64,000 nucleotides of DNA from Novosphingobium sp. SG707 (GCF_012275515.1 NZ_JAAZQL010000001.1:975006-1039005); one strand, 5' to 3'. Counted from the first letter of the stretch, positions 7,963-16,987 are shown. Notes: generated from the letters alone by a model not told the origin. Numbers and translations are program-made.

Positions 7963-9284
7963 TCCTGCTGGCCGATGATGAACCCGCCTTTCAGCGCCTT
8001 ACCGCAGGCTGGTTGCGTGCGCAGGGGCATGAGGTAATCACCGTGGGCGATGGTGATGGCGCGCGCGACGCCTTTTCCCGGCACCGGCCCGATGTGGTCC
8101 TGCTCGATCTGGCCATGCCGCCGCATCTCGATCCGCTAGGTGGCATTGCGCTGATCCCCGCCTTTGCCCCTGCGCCGGTAGTGGTGATGACAGGCCATGC
8201 CGATCAAGCTTTGGCAATGCAGGCGATTGAGGCCGGGGCGTGGGATTTTCTCGCCAAGCCGGTCGATCCTGATCTGCTGAAAGTGGTGGTGGCCCGGGCG
8301 GTGGAGCGGGCAAGACTGGCGCAGGAAATTGCCACCTTGCGCGCGCGCGGCGAGGCGGGCGAAGATATGGGGCTGATCGGCCAGTCTCCTCCGATGGTTG
8401 CCTTGCGCGCGCTGATCCGCCGCGTGGCACCCACCAACCTGCCGGTGATGGTGCTGGGGCCGAGCGGGACGGGCAAGGAATTGGTGGCCCGCGCCATCCA
8501 CAATGCCTCGCCCCGCGCCAAGGAACCGCTGGTGCCGGTTCATTGCGGGGCAGTGCCTGCTGACTTATTGGAAAGCGAATTGTTTGGCCATCTGAAGGGC
8601 AGCTTCACCGGCGCCCACGCTGACCGCGCAGGATTGGTAGAGGCGGCGCATGGCGGCACGCTGTTTCTCGACGAGATTGGCGAAATGCCGCCGGCGATGC
8701 AGGTCAAGCTGCTGCGGTTTCTGGCCGATGGCACCTATCAGCCGGTCGGAGCGCGGGACATCCGCAAGTCCGATGTGCGCATCGTGGCTGCCACGCATCG
8801 TGATCTGGCCGCAGCCGTGGCCGACGGGTCGTTCCGCGAGGATCTCTATTATCGACTCAAAGGCGTGGTGCTCACCACACCAAGACTGGACGAGCGCGGG
8901 GCGGACAAGGCGTTGCTGGCGCAAATATTTCTGCGCCGCGCGGCGCCTGAAGCCCGCTTTGCCTCCGCCGCGTTGGAATGGATCGTCCAGCGTGCGTGGC
9001 CTGGCAATGTGCGTGAATTGCGTGCTGCGGTGGAATGCGCGGCGGCCCTGGCGCAAGGCACCGCGATCGGCGTCGATGATCTGGCCTTTGCCACTGGAGA
9101 AACCATACCCGTCACCTCGCCCCCCGCGAATTTAACGCTCGAAGAGGAAGTCGCAGCGTTGGAGCGACGTCGGATCGTCGAGGCGCTCGAACGCACTGGT
9201 CACAACCATACTCATACCGCCCGTGATCTTGGTCTTTCGCGTGTCGGATTGCTCAAGAAAATGGACCGGATGGGATTGCGGTAG
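7959..9284 (+). CDS. NtrC-class sigma-54-dependent response regulator
   Basis: 441 residues in the order receiver, AAA+, Fis-type HTH. The receiver has LADDE and the phospho-acceptor D50 in LLDLAMP. The AAA+ domain shows Walker A GPSGTGKE (about 167), the sigma-54 contact loop GSFTGA (about 213; the usual form is GAFTGA), Walker B LFLDEIGE (about 235) and a sensor II region. The C-terminus [16 protein letters not shown] is a Fis-like DNA-binding helix pair. It activates transcription by sigma-54 polymerase after phosphorylation by the upstream kinase. The divergent -24/-12-like palindrome just upstream of the kinase makes the membrane operon its most likely target. Confidence 0.93.
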   Translation: MILLADDEPAFQRLTAGWLRAQGHEVITVGDGDGARDAFSRHRPDVVLLDLAMPPHLDPLGGIALIPAFAPAPVVVMTGHADQALAMQAIEAGAWDFLAKPVDPDLLKVVVARAVERARLAQEIATLRARGEAGEDMGLIGQSPPMVALRALIRRVAPTNLPVMVLGPSGTGKELVARAIHNASPRAKEPLVPVHCGAVPADLLESELFGHLKGSFTGAHADRAGLVEAAHGGTLFLDEIGEMPPAMQVKLLRFLADGTYQPVGARDIRKSDVRIVAATHRDLAAAVADGSFREDLYYRLKGVVLTTPRLDERGADKALLAQIFLRRAAPEARFASAALEWIVQRAWPGNVRELRAAVECAAALAQGTAIGVDDLAFATGETIPVTSPPANLTLEEEVAALERRRIVEALERTGHNHTHTARDLGLSRVGLLKKMDRMGLR

Positions 9285-9349
9285 AGCACAGCCATAGTCG
9301 ACCTTCTCCGGCTGAAACACTTCCGACCGAAACCGCCAGCCAGTCACCA

Positions 9350-9679
9350 TCAAGTCGGCGGCAGATGCCGCGCCATGCGTACCTTGAGCAATTCCACCAG
9401 TTCCGTTTGCATGAAGGCATAGTCGTCCGGGATATCCAGGCAAATGATACGTTGTCCGCGCAGGGCCGCCCGGAACCGCCGTTGCAATTTGGCGCGATGC
9501 TGCTTTTCCATCACCACGATAGTGTCGGCCCATGACACCAGTTCTGCGGTCAGCGGGTTTTCGGCATCATGGTTGGTGCCGGCTGAGGACACCTCAAGGT
9601 CGGGATAGTCGGTGAACATCTGCTCGGCCGTTGGGCTGCGCAGGCGGCTCTGGCTGCAAATGAACAGGATGGCTTTCAA
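9350..9679 (-). CDS. Low-molecular-weight protein-tyrosine-phosphatase-like protein
   Basis: A compact 109-residue protein. It opens ILFICSQSRLRSPTAEQ, containing the CX5R P-loop (Cys8, Arg14) followed by S-P-T-A-E as in the low-molecular-weight phosphatases and arsenate reductases. The SSAGTNHDAE segment is the conserved second strand and WADTIVVMEK follows. The family usually has about 140-160 residues, so this is the short form known from many proteobacteria; the usual C-terminal DPY acid motif is replaced by LDIPDDYAF. It stands alone, convergent with the response regulator. Substrate not predictable. Confidence 0.75.
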   Translation of the reverse strand: MKAILFICSQSRLRSPTAEQMFTDYPDLEVSSAGTNHDAENPLTAELVSWADTIVVMEKQHRAKLQRRFRAALRGQRIICLDIPDDYAFMQTELVELLKVRMARHLPPT

Positions 9680-9979
9680 GTAATGCCTTTGACAAAAATT
9701 CTCGGCCGATTTTGGGCGACATGCAGGAAATGTTGATCTGAATTATCTGCCCATTTAGCCAATATCGGCCTGTTCTTAAAGCACGGAAAGAAGAAGATCA
9801 TGCGCGCAGCATTCGCCCGCAACCAAAAACACTTCTTATTTCCCTGTGTTCATGAACAGACTGCATGGGCAATTCTTTCACGGGCAACGTCTCTCGCCTG
9901 ATTGCCTTTCGTGACCCTTGTTCCGCTGATTTTTCCAAACAATTTGCCCTCGCCGCCCCTCTCTTTGGGGCGATTCATC
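9680..9979. other. Non-coding stretch, no gene seen
   Basis: About 300 bp between the phosphatase start and a short reading frame at 9980. No convincing coding frame, RNA gene or terminator is seen. Base composition is lower in GC than the flanks and short frames are interrupted on both strands. Confidence 0.4.
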
Positions 9980-10120
9980 ATGCGTGATTACATGTTCAAG
10001 GTGATTGTCGAACGCCCCCGCTCGGGCGCCGGCTACGCCGCGTCTCCCGAACTGAAAGGGATGCCTGACGCCGACACGAAACATATCGGGCTCACCGGCG
10101 GCAGAGGAGGCGCGCAGTGA
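9980..10120 (+). CDS. Short KVIVERPR-type protein, probably truncated
   Basis: A 46-residue frame from an ATG at 9980 containing FKVIVERPRSGAGYA near its N-terminus. That motif opens a family of hypothetical alphaproteobacterial proteins that I recall as being considerably longer. Here the frame stops soon after, so it may be a truncated relic. A later ATG at 9992 is also possible. The family role is unknown. It sits at the edge of a 1 kb low-coding region, which supports decay. Confidence 0.35.
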   Translation: MRDYMFKVIVERPRSGAGYAASPELKGMPDADTKHIGLTGGRGGAQ

Positions 10121-10489
10121 ACGTCTCTCTGATTGCAAGCGGTCCCCATAACCCAGCCACAGCGTTGTGTATTCGCAAAGAAAGCTTCACGTCAGGTGGC
10201 AAGAACTGCAGAGTTGTTCCGTGGGTGGGGCGTTATAGCCCGGAAATGGGATGCGCAGGATATCATGATCATCACAGGTTTTGCTTCAATCATCCAAAGC
10301 TCAAGGATTGAGCCTCTTGGGAGGAATATGCGATTCATCGCTGCGGCGGCACACATTCCCTGTCAGGCTTGTGCAATGCACCAAATGCTGCCATAAATGT
10401 CGCGGGTGTTTTCATTCGCATGCGAATGAGCAGGTTGGTACACCGGTCGGGCCGCCGGTGAGGAAAACCATACTTGGAGACTTGCGCCT
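10121..10489. other. Low-coding stretch containing an 18 bp palindrome
   Basis: About 370 bp without a supported gene. Short frames exist (for example 10117-10311 plus) but have no recognisable family. At 10412-10429 lies the perfect palindrome TCATTCGCATGCGAATGA, about 60 bp before the reading frame at 10490, which may be an operator. Confidence 0.4.
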
Positions 10490-10921
10490 ATGGCTCGCCC
10501 CCATGGCCTGATCCGCCCGTGGCTTGCCAATGCGGATGCGGGCATTGACCATCCCGTCGTTGTACATCGCGTTCTTAATGAAAGCGGATGGAGTCCGCGC
10601 TTTATCTCCAAGGTCATTATGGCATTGGGCCTTGCTGAACTCGGCTTGCCTCAATCATGGCCGCCGATGGGGATCGAGGCGATGCCAATCTCGCCTTTAT
10701 CAGGTCCGATCATCGGGTTGGGCGTTGGGCTGGCACTCTTTGGTTTGACCGGTTGGTCAGCTTTCTCAGCAGCGCCTCCTTTCGCACTGCGAATTGAATG
10801 TATGTCGAAAGGTTACCTTGCGGCCAAATCAGACATAGTCCGCGCTGACAGAGGATCCCACCAAGCCGGCTTCATGCAACTGGCCCCGCTCGGACCGAAA
10901 ACGGTGGCGAAGGGGGCATAG
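10490..10921 (+). CDS. Hypothetical protein, doubtful
   Basis: A 143-residue frame beginning MARPHGLIRPWLANADAGID and ending 4 bp before the antiporter gene, with a GGAG about 9 bp before the ATG. One hydrophobic segment lies around residues 68-90 (SGPIIGLGVGLALFGLTGW). No family is recognised. Third-position GC is lower than in the neighbours. The close spacing to the antiporter argues for a real upstream gene; the composition argues for a remnant. Confidence 0.3.
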   Translation: MARPHGLIRPWLANADAGIDHPVVVHRVLNESGWSPRFISKVIMALGLAELGLPQSWPPMGIEAMPISPLSGPIIGLGVGLALFGLTGWSAFSAAPPFALRIECMSKGYLAAKSDIVRADRGSHQAGFMQLAPLGPKTVAKGA

Positions 10922-10925
10922 CATC

Positions 10926-12104
10926 ATGCATGGAATGGACAGTCTGGCCCTTGGCCTTTTGCTGCTGACGGCTTGTTTGGTGGCTATCATCAGCCGCCGT
11001 TTCGGCCTGCCTTATGCCATCGGCCTTGTCGCGGCTGGCATAGGGCTCAGCATTTCTGATTACAAAAGCGGCATCACCCTGACCCCCGAACTCGTGTTCA
11101 GTGTGCTGTTGCCTCCGCTGGTGTTTGAGGCCGCGCTGCATCTGGGCTGGAAGCAGTTCCGGCGGGAAGGCGCGCTGGTGCTCAGTCTTGCCTTTGGTGG
11201 AACAATGCTCTCGGCCGGAGTGGTGGCGGGCGGCATGCATTGGCTCGCAGGCTGGGGCTGGCCTGCCGCGCTGTTGTTTGGAGCACTGATCGCAGCCACT
11301 GACCCGGTCTCGGTCATCGCCATGATGAAGGAGCAGAAGGCGAACAAGCGGCTGCGCTTTTTGATGGAGGCCGAGAGCCTGATCAACGATGGCGCCGCTG
11401 CGGTGCTCTTTGCGCTGGTGGCCGCATGGATCGCAGGAACGGCCTCCGGGCCGGGCGGTATCGCGCTGACCCTGATCACAACTGTGGGCGGAGGCGTCGT
11501 GCTGGGGCTGGCTGTGGCGGCGGCGTTGATGATGATCGCGGGGCGTTCCGAAGATCATCTGGTAGAAATCACGCTCACCATGCTGGCCGCCTATGGTTCG
11601 TTTCTGTTGGCCGAGGAACTGCATGCTTCGGGGGTCCTGGCCACCTTGTCGGCCGGCATGCTGGTGGGCAATTGGGGCAAGGATCGAACGCTGAGCAAAA
11701 CGGGGGGAGAGGCCGTCATCAGGTTTTGGGAATTCGCCGCCTTTCTTGCCAATTCGGTGGTCTTTCTGTTGATCGGCAGTCGTGAAGCCACCCAACCTAT
11801 CGCGAGTTTCTGGTTTCCGGCACTGGTCGGCACCGTCGCGGTATTGGCGGGCCGCGCTGTGGCCATCTATCCGATCACGTCCCTCTTCCGCAAAACCGTC
11901 ATGGCCACTGATATGCTTACACGCCATATCCTGTTCTGGGGCGGCTTGCGCGGGGCTTTGGCTTTGGCTCTTGCCCTGGGGGCGCCCCGCAGCCTGCCCG
12001 AACATGATGCATTGGTCAGTGTTGCCTTTGCCGTGGTCGCCTTCTCGATCTTTGTGCAAGGGCTGACGGTACCTCTTCTGCTTCGCAAAGCGAGCGGCCG
12101 CTGA
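10926..12104 (+). CDS. CPA1-family cation:proton antiporter (NhaP-like)
   Basis: 392 residues with ten to twelve hydrophobic helices. The CPA1 ion-site signatures are present: ATDPVSVIAMMKEQ (with the Asp-Pro pair) near residue 125 and AESLINDGAAAVLFAL near 148, where the Asn-Asp pair is the transport centre. LFWGGLRGALALALAL near 340 is the conserved arginine region. It exchanges Na+ or K+ for H+ across the inner membrane. It lacks the long cytoplasmic C-terminal tail found on many NhaP and eukaryotic members. It may be cotranscribed with the doubtful frame upstream. Confidence 0.88.
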   Translation: MHGMDSLALGLLLLTACLVAIISRRFGLPYAIGLVAAGIGLSISDYKSGITLTPELVFSVLLPPLVFEAALHLGWKQFRREGALVLSLAFGGTMLSAGVVAGGMHWLAGWGWPAALLFGALIAATDPVSVIAMMKEQKANKRLRFLMEAESLINDGAAAVLFALVAAWIAGTASGPGGIALTLITTVGGGVVLGLAVAAALMMIAGRSEDHLVEITLTMLAAYGSFLLAEELHASGVLATLSAGMLVGNWGKDRTLSKTGGEAVIRFWEFAAFLANSVVFLLIGSREATQPIASFWFPALVGTVAVLAGRAVAIYPITSLFRKTVMATDMLTRHILFWGGLRGALALALALGAPRSLPEHDALVSVAFAVVAFSIFVQGLTVPLLLRKASGR

Positions 12105-12351
12105 GATCGAGCGATGTTTGTGATGTGCACACCGGCATCCTTCGCCTTTATACTAAAAATCGATGAGAGGATGAATTTTCCTGATGCGGCCCTGCCCTTC
12201 AACAGACATATTTGCAGAAATAAAAATGGCGGAAATTTTTGCCGGCATTCCCGAACCAGCCGTGACGTTATAAGATTTAAAAGAGGTTCATCGGATGATT
12301 GATTTTCATCTTTTCCTGACAGTAGTTCAGCGCCATGATGGTCAATAATCT

Positions 12352-12969
12352 ATGCTAGCGCCTTTTCTTACTCCGCCCTATCTGCCGTTTGTGATCGCAT
12401 TTTTGGTGATGATCGGGATCGGCCTGATTGAGGCAATCGGCCTGGGTTTTGGCAGCCTCGATCTGCATGGAGACGTTGCGCCAAGCGGCTCGGCGGGTCT
12501 GCTCGACTGGCTGGGCCTTGGCCGCGACATTCCGATTTTGATCTGGCTGACTTCGCTGCTGGCCTGCTTCACATTGACCGGGGTTGCGCTTCAGAACATC
12601 GCTGTGGCGGTGGTCGGGGGCCCACTGGCTTGGTGGCTGGCCTGTGGCGTCGCCCTGTTGCTGGGCGGGCTGCTCAACACGCTGGCGGCCAATGGGCTTA
12701 TGCGGATCATGCCCTCTTTCGAGACCACCGCCATTTCCACCGATGATCTGTTGGCGCGGCGCGGCGTCATATTGGAAGGCACAGCCCGTCGCGGAGCGCC
12801 TGCACGCGCCAAAGTGGTCGATCAATACGGACAGGCGCATTTTATCATGGTCGAGCCGCACAATGATAAGGATGAGATCACCTCGGGCCAAAGCGCGCTG
12901 ATCGTGCGGCGCGAGGGGCCCATCTTCTTCGTGCTGCCCGACGAAAACACACAACTAAAACCAATTTGA
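12352..12969 (+). CDS. YqiJ-like membrane protein with OB-fold (flotillin partner)
   Basis: 205 residues. Three hydrophobic helices lie at about 10-30, 60-85 and 95-115. A soluble C-terminal part, about 135-200, begins DLLARRGVILEGTARRGAPA and resembles the OB-fold/NfeD-like domain of YqiJ. YqiJ-type proteins are encoded immediately upstream of flotillin-like YqiK in many bacteria and are thought to act with it in membrane microdomains. Here the flotillin gene starts 36 bp downstream. The start at 12352 has no strong Shine-Dalgarno, so it is only the longest sensible choice. Confidence 0.75.
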   Translation: MLAPFLTPPYLPFVIAFLVMIGIGLIEAIGLGFGSLDLHGDVAPSGSAGLLDWLGLGRDIPILIWLTSLLACFTLTGVALQNIAVAVVGGPLAWWLACGVALLLGGLLNTLAANGLMRIMPSFETTAISTDDLLARRGVILEGTARRGAPARAKVVDQYGQAHFIMVEPHNDKDEITSGQSALIVRREGPIFFVLPDENTQLKPI

Positions 12970-13005
12970 ACCAATGATTCCACGCCTCACTCTGGAGAAG
13001 GCATC

Positions 13006-14706
13006 ATGCCGCAGTCACTCATTGAAATTCTGATCTATGCGGGGATCATCCTTGCAGCACTGGTCGTTATCGGCATCATTCTCACGCGTCTCTATCGCCG
13101 GGCGACCAAGGACATAGCGCTGATCCGAACCGGCTTTGGCGGTGAAAAGGTCGTACTCAACGGCGGCATCATGGTCATTCCCGTGCTGCATGAATTGATG
13201 CAGGTGCGTCTCACCACAGTGAAGCTGGAAGTATCGCGTCTCAACAAGGATGCGTTGATCACGCTCGACAAACTGCGTGTTGATGTGATCGGGCTGTTCC
13301 ACATCAAGGTGAAGCCGGATGCCGGCTCGATTGCCGCTGCCGCGCAGACTCTGGGCGCGGCGGTCAACAGTCCGGAGGCGGTGAAATCGCTGCTCGACGG
13401 CAAGCTGGTGTCGGCGCTGCGTTCGGTTGCCGCGACGATGACGATGGAGCATCTTCACGCCAACCGCGCCGATTTCATCCAGAAGGTTCAGGAAGCGCTG
13501 ATGACGGATCTGGATATGAACGGTTTCCAGCTGGAATCGGTCAGCATCACCCATTTCGACCAGACGGCTTTTGAGCATTTTAATGAAAACAATGCTTTCG
13601 ATGCGGAAGGCCTGACAGTTCTCACGCGCACCATCGAAGAGCGCAAGAAGATCAGAAATGATATTGTCGCGACCAATCGGGTGGAGATTGAGCAGCGCAA
13701 CCTTGAGGCCAACAACCAATCGCTGGAAATTGCACAAGCGGCCGAGCAGGCAAGGCTGACGCAAGAGCAGACGCTGGCTGCGCTCCGCGCCGAACAGGCA
13801 ACCGCCATAGCAACAGCAGAGGCGGAACAGACCCGCTTGGCCGAGATCGCGCGTATCACCGCCAATCAGGCCAAGATCGTTGCGCAGACCGAAGCCGATA
13901 AAATCATCCAAAGCGCCAATATCGCCCGTGACGGGGCCATCCAGACCGCTACTATCGAGCGTGACCGCACCATCGAAATCGCGCGTATCACCACGGCGGT
14001 GCAGACAGCGCAAAAGTCGGAGGAAGAATCGACCGCGACGGCTGCTGCGAATGAGGCGCGCGCCCTTGCCGTCAGGGCCGAGGAAAGCGTTGCCACAGCC
14101 AAGGCGACCGAAATCGCCAATCGTAACAAGAATGTCGCGGTGATTGCGGCCACACAGCGCGCTCAGGAAGAAGCGGTGGGCATTACCGTTGCCGCCGAGG
14201 CGGAAAAGGAAGCGGCCGAGGCGCGCGCGATGGCTCTGCGTACGGAGGCAACCGCCGAGGCCGATGCCGAAAAGGCGCGCGCCGAGGGCCGTGCAGCCGC
14301 GTTCAAGGTCGATGCCGCAGGCCAAGCCTCGCTTAACGAAGCCACCAACATTCTGAGCGAAGCCCAGACGGCCCTGCTGTTGCGCAAAGCGATGCTGGAG
14401 GCGCTTCCCGCTATTATCGCGGCCGCCAGCAAGCCCATGGAGAATATCGACAAAATAAGCATTGTCGATGCACGCGGGCTGCATGGCAACGGATCGGATA
14501 CCGCGCAGAGCGAAAGCCATCCAAACCTTGCCGATGCCGCTGTGGCAGCTGCGATGCGTTATCGTGTGGGCGGACCGCTGATCGATGGCTTGATGGCGGA
14601 ATTGGGTATGACTGGCGGAACACTGAACGGCATGCTGGCCGGTACAGGTGCAACTCCATCTCTGAGCGAGGCCGCCGCGAGTTCAGCAGCATCAAATCAG
14701 GCGTAA
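13006..14706 (+). CDS. Flotillin-family (YqiK-like) membrane scaffold protein
   Basis: 566 residues. One N-terminal transmembrane helix at about 5-28 (ILIYAGIILAALVVIGIIL) is followed by an SPFH/band-7 domain at about 30-220. Then comes a very long alanine/glutamate-rich coiled coil with repeated TA-EA motifs to about 450, and a glycine/alanine-rich tail. This is the bacterial flotillin plan: oligomeric scaffolds organising ordered lipid domains and protein quality control at the inner membrane. AGAAGG-type ribosome binding sequence precedes the ATG at 13006. Forms a two-gene unit with the YqiJ-like protein. Confidence 0.9.
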   Translation: MPQSLIEILIYAGIILAALVVIGIILTRLYRRATKDIALIRTGFGGEKVVLNGGIMVIPVLHELMQVRLTTVKLEVSRLNKDALITLDKLRVDVIGLFHIKVKPDAGSIAAAAQTLGAAVNSPEAVKSLLDGKLVSALRSVAATMTMEHLHANRADFIQKVQEALMTDLDMNGFQLESVSITHFDQTAFEHFNENNAFDAEGLTVLTRTIEERKKIRNDIVATNRVEIEQRNLEANNQSLEIAQAAEQARLTQEQTLAALRAEQATAIATAEAEQTRLAEIARITANQAKIVAQTEADKIIQSANIARDGAIQTATIERDRTIEIARITTAVQTAQKSEEESTATAAANEARALAVRAEESVATAKATEIANRNKNVAVIAATQRAQEEAVGITVAAEAEKEAAEARAMALRTEATAEADAEKARAEGRAAAFKVDAAGQASLNEATNILSEAQTALLLRKAMLEALPAIIAAASKPMENIDKISIVDARGLHGNGSDTAQSESHPNLADAAVAAAMRYRVGGPLIDGLMAELGMTGGTLNGMLAGTGATPSLSEAAASSAASNQA

Positions 14707-14716
14707 GAGCTATCAC

Positions 14717-14738
14717 GGCGGGTCGATATCGGCCCGCC
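14717..14738 (+). terminator. Hairpin downstream of flotillin gene
   Basis: GGCGGG and CCCGCC arms enclose a CGATATCG centre, 11 bp after the flotillin stop. A GC-rich stem with no clear U-tract follows, so termination is likely but not certain. Confidence 0.45.
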
Positions 14739-14891
14739 AGACGTTAGAGTTCAACGGATCTGCAAGCAGCCAAATGGTGACGGCGGCCGGTGGACGATAC
14801 TCGTCGTTTTAGGCCCGCGATCGTTTGCTGACGCCGCCATTCCTAACGTTCGCGGGCCCTGAGAACGGCCGTTTCCCTCAGAACCCGGCAT

Positions 14892-15059
14892 TCAAATTAA
14901 ACCATGCAGCAATATGAGTAATGGGGCGCCCCCTCGGGCGCGCCGGGCCGCCAATGCACTGGCTACTTCGAAGCCTATGCCCGTATTGGCCCCGGTGACA
15001 ATGAGGCATTTGCCTGACTGATCGGGCACATCGACCGTTGTAAATCCCTCGGATGGCAT
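14892..15059 (-). pseudogene. Truncated N-terminus of a short-chain dehydrogenase
   Basis: A 55-codon frame starting at the ATG at 15059 reads through the cofactor loop VTGANTGIGFEVASALA, the GxxxGxG signature of NAD(P)-dependent SDR enzymes. It loses similarity after about residue 43 and stops at 14892. A functional SDR has about 250-300 residues, and no continuation in another frame is seen before the flotillin gene. It is therefore a decayed remnant. It lies just downstream of the DsbA-like/azoR group on the same strand and may once have belonged to it. Confidence 0.6.
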
Positions 15060-15105
15060 GGATTTCTTCTCCTCGACGCGACCTGCTCCTGAAAGCCGTT
15101 ACGGA

Positions 15106-15747
15106 CTAAACCGCCTGCTCGCCGGCGGCTTGTCGAATGGCCAATGCGATCTCGTCTTCGCTGCGGCCTCCGTTGATGGCGATGCGCCCGCCGAAGATGA
15201 AGTGAGGGACCGATCTTACTCCGGCGGCCATTGATCGGGCTGCCTCCTGTTCGACACGCCGATGCTGCGCTGGGTCGAGCGCGATTGCGCGGGCTTCATC
15301 GCGTTCGAAGCCATAAGCCACGGCGATATCGGCAAGGACATCGGCATCCGAGATGTTTTTGGCCTGCAGAAAATGGGCATCGGTGATGGCAACCGCGAGC
15401 TGATGCTGCGTCTCTCGCTCGCGCGCGGCAAGGATGAGACCGTGCGCCGCCTGCGTCCGATAGGTCCAGGGCTGGCGGCTCAGATCGAGATCAAGGCCGG
15501 AGGCGCGGGCTTCCGCCTCGGGACGGGCAAACGATGCTTTCGGGTCGGTAATGCCATAGCGCGAGCGCAGAAGATCCGGGATGTAAAGACCTTCCACCGG
15601 AGCATCGGGCAGCAAAAGCACCGGATGCTGACGGATATCCACCTCGAGTCCCGCGAAGCGCTCCGCCAGGACCTTATCGAGACGGTGGTGCCCGATGATG
15701 CACCATGGACAGGTGATCTCGGTATAAAGATCGATTTGCAACATCAT
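15106..15747 (-). CDS. FrnE-like DsbA-family oxidoreductase
   Basis: 213 residues, cytoplasmic form (no signal peptide), opening IDLYTEITCPWCIIG with the CPWC redox pair and ending with the cis-proline loop GVRSVPHFIFGG followed by GGRSEDEIALAI. This is the FrnE/2-hydroxychromene-isomerase-like branch of the DsbA family, often associated with oxidative or electrophile stress. The ATG at 15747 has AAGGA 4 bp upstream; the adjacent ATG at 15744 is equally possible. It lies 43 bp downstream of azoR on the same strand, so the two likely form an operon under the divergent HxlR regulator. Confidence 0.82.
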   Translation of the reverse strand: MMLQIDLYTEITCPWCIIGHHRLDKVLAERFAGLEVDIRQHPVLLLPDAPVEGLYIPDLLRSRYGITDPKASFARPEAEARASGLDLDLSRQPWTYRTQAAHGLILAARERETQHQLAVAITDAHFLQAKNISDADVLADIAVAYGFERDEARAIALDPAQHRRVEQEAARSMAAGVRSVPHFIFGGRIAINGGRSEDEIALAIRQAAGEQAV

Positions 15748-15790
15748 GTCATCCTTCTGATCCCGGCGCGCTCGGCACGTCTGGATGGCC

Positions 15791-16411
15791 TCAGGCTGCT
15801 TTGTCCAAGACCGCGCGCACGTGAGCCTCGGCGGCGGCGATGGCGGCCTTGGCCGCATCAGGCCCGAAAACGGTGCCCTCTACGCGGATGACTTCAACAT
15901 CGGTCAGGCCGATGAAGCCCAGCAGGTGGCGCAGATAGTCGGTCTGGAAATCGAAGGGGGCCCATTGGCCTTCGGAGAAGACACCGCCTGTGGCCGTGAC
16001 GAGATAGACCTTCTTGCCGGTCAGCAATCCTCGTGGTTTGCCGTCCTCACCATAGCCGAAGGTCACCCCCGGCCAGGTGATATGATCGAACCAGGCCTTA
16101 AGCTGGGTTGGCGGACCGAAATTGATCATGCCCGACCCCAGAACGATCACATCGGCGGCCTTCACTTCGTCGATAAGGATCTGGGCAAGGCCGACCGCCT
16201 CTGCCTGCTCGCTCGTGCGCGCCTCTGGCGCCGCAACGCGGCCCTGGATGTAAGCCTGCGCGATATGGGGCAGCGGATTGGCGGCAAGGTCGCGGGAGAC
16301 AATCGCGCCGCCCGAGTGAGCTTTCAGACCATCGGCGATCTCACTCGCAAAGCGGGTGGACAGGCTCTGGGCGCCGCGCGGGCTCGATGTGACGAGGAGG
16401 ATGTTGGTCAT
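15791..16411 (-). CDS. azoR: FMN-dependent NADH-azoreductase / quinone reductase
   Basis: 206 residues with the flavodoxin-like fold of AzoR: N-terminal phosphate loop [34 protein letters not shown] in the middle, and [12 protein letters not shown] forming the flavin-binding loop. The enzyme reduces quinones, azo compounds and nitroaromatics with NADH in two-electron steps, giving protection from electrophile stress. It is divergent from an HxlR-family regulator. The shared promoter region carries the inverted repeat TGGTAA-N7-TTACCA, a standard quinone-responsive arrangement. Length agrees with E. coli AzoR (about 200 residues). Confidence 0.9.
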   Translation of the reverse strand: MTNILLVTSSPRGAQSLSTRFASEIADGLKAHSGGAIVSRDLAANPLPHIAQAYIQGRVAAPEARTSEQAEAVGLAQILIDEVKAADVIVLGSGMINFGPPTQLKAWFDHITWPGVTFGYGEDGKPRGLLTGKKVYLVTATGGVFSEGQWAPFDFQTDYLRHLLGFIGLTDVEVIRVEGTVFGPDAAKAAIAAAEAHVRAVLDKAA

Positions 16412-16431
16412 GACTGCTCCGGCCTAAAGGG

Positions 16432-16467
16432 TGGTAATTTCTTGTTACCAACCCTATTATGGTAACC
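16432..16467. promoter_or_regulatory. Putative HxlR operator(s) between azoR and hxlR-type gene
   Basis: The perfect inverted repeat TGGTAA-N7-TTACCA spans 16432-16450. A second TGGTAACC element lies at 16460-16467. Both lie in the 84 bp between the divergent azoR and HxlR genes, where an autoregulating HxlR protein would act. Confidence 0.55.
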
Positions 16468-16495
16468 GTCCAAATCCTCGCAAGAAGGCACTTTC

Positions 16496-16897
16496 ATGAC
16501 ACCTGGTCACATTGATTTTCCTACCCCCGGCGAAGGGGAGGATTGCCGGATGGTTCGGGAAATCCTTGATCTTATTGGCGATAAATGGACCCTGTACATC
16601 ATCGCAACGCTCAAGGACGGGCCGGTTCGGTTCAATGAGTTGCGGCGCCGGATCGATGGAATCTCGCAGCGAATGCTGACGATCAACCTGCGCGGACTGG
16701 AACGTGACGGGTTGGTGAAGCGGACGTTGTTTCCGACTATTCCGCCGCGCGTGGATTACGAACTGACGAGTGTGGGCAAAACGCTTCTTGCGCCGGTGAT
16801 GGGCCTCGTTACCTGGGCGAACGGCAATCAAGAGAGCATCCGGCACGCGCGCGATCGATATGACGCAATCCAAGGCGCTGATCTGTCCGAACTGTAA
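16496..16897 (+). CDS. HxlR-family transcriptional regulator
   Basis: 133 residues comprising one winged-helix domain: IGDKWTLYIIATLKDGPVRF followed by FNELRRRIDGISQRMLT and RDGLVKRTLF are the classic HxlR/YodB signature. Members sense quinones, diamide or aldehydes, often through a cysteine near the N-terminus; here the cysteine in EDCRMVREI fits that position (about residue 16). It is divergent from azoR with an inverted-repeat operator in between, so it most likely represses azoR and the FrnE-like gene until an electrophile modifies it. Confidence 0.9.
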   Translation: MTPGHIDFPTPGEGEDCRMVREILDLIGDKWTLYIIATLKDGPVRFNELRRRIDGISQRMLTINLRGLERDGLVKRTLFPTIPPRVDYELTSVGKTLLAPVMGLVTWANGNQESIRHARDRYDAIQGADLSEL

Positions 16898-16987
16898 CAA
16901 CTCAGAACTGTTGAGCTTAGCGCGCCTTGCTGCAGGCCTGGGTTCTTCAGCGGAAGGAGGATGGGATTATCCATAATGGCTCCCCCT

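Noticed and set aside
6226..9284. PrsK/PrsR exosortase-type two-component system
   Set aside because: The kinase/sigma-54 regulator layout is similar, but no exosortase, PEP-CTERM or polysaccharide genes are near.
13015..14520. 501-codon open frame on the minus strand opposite the flotillin gene
   Set aside because: It is a shadow of a GC-rich alanine/glutamate coiled coil; its translation has no family features and no ribosome binding site.
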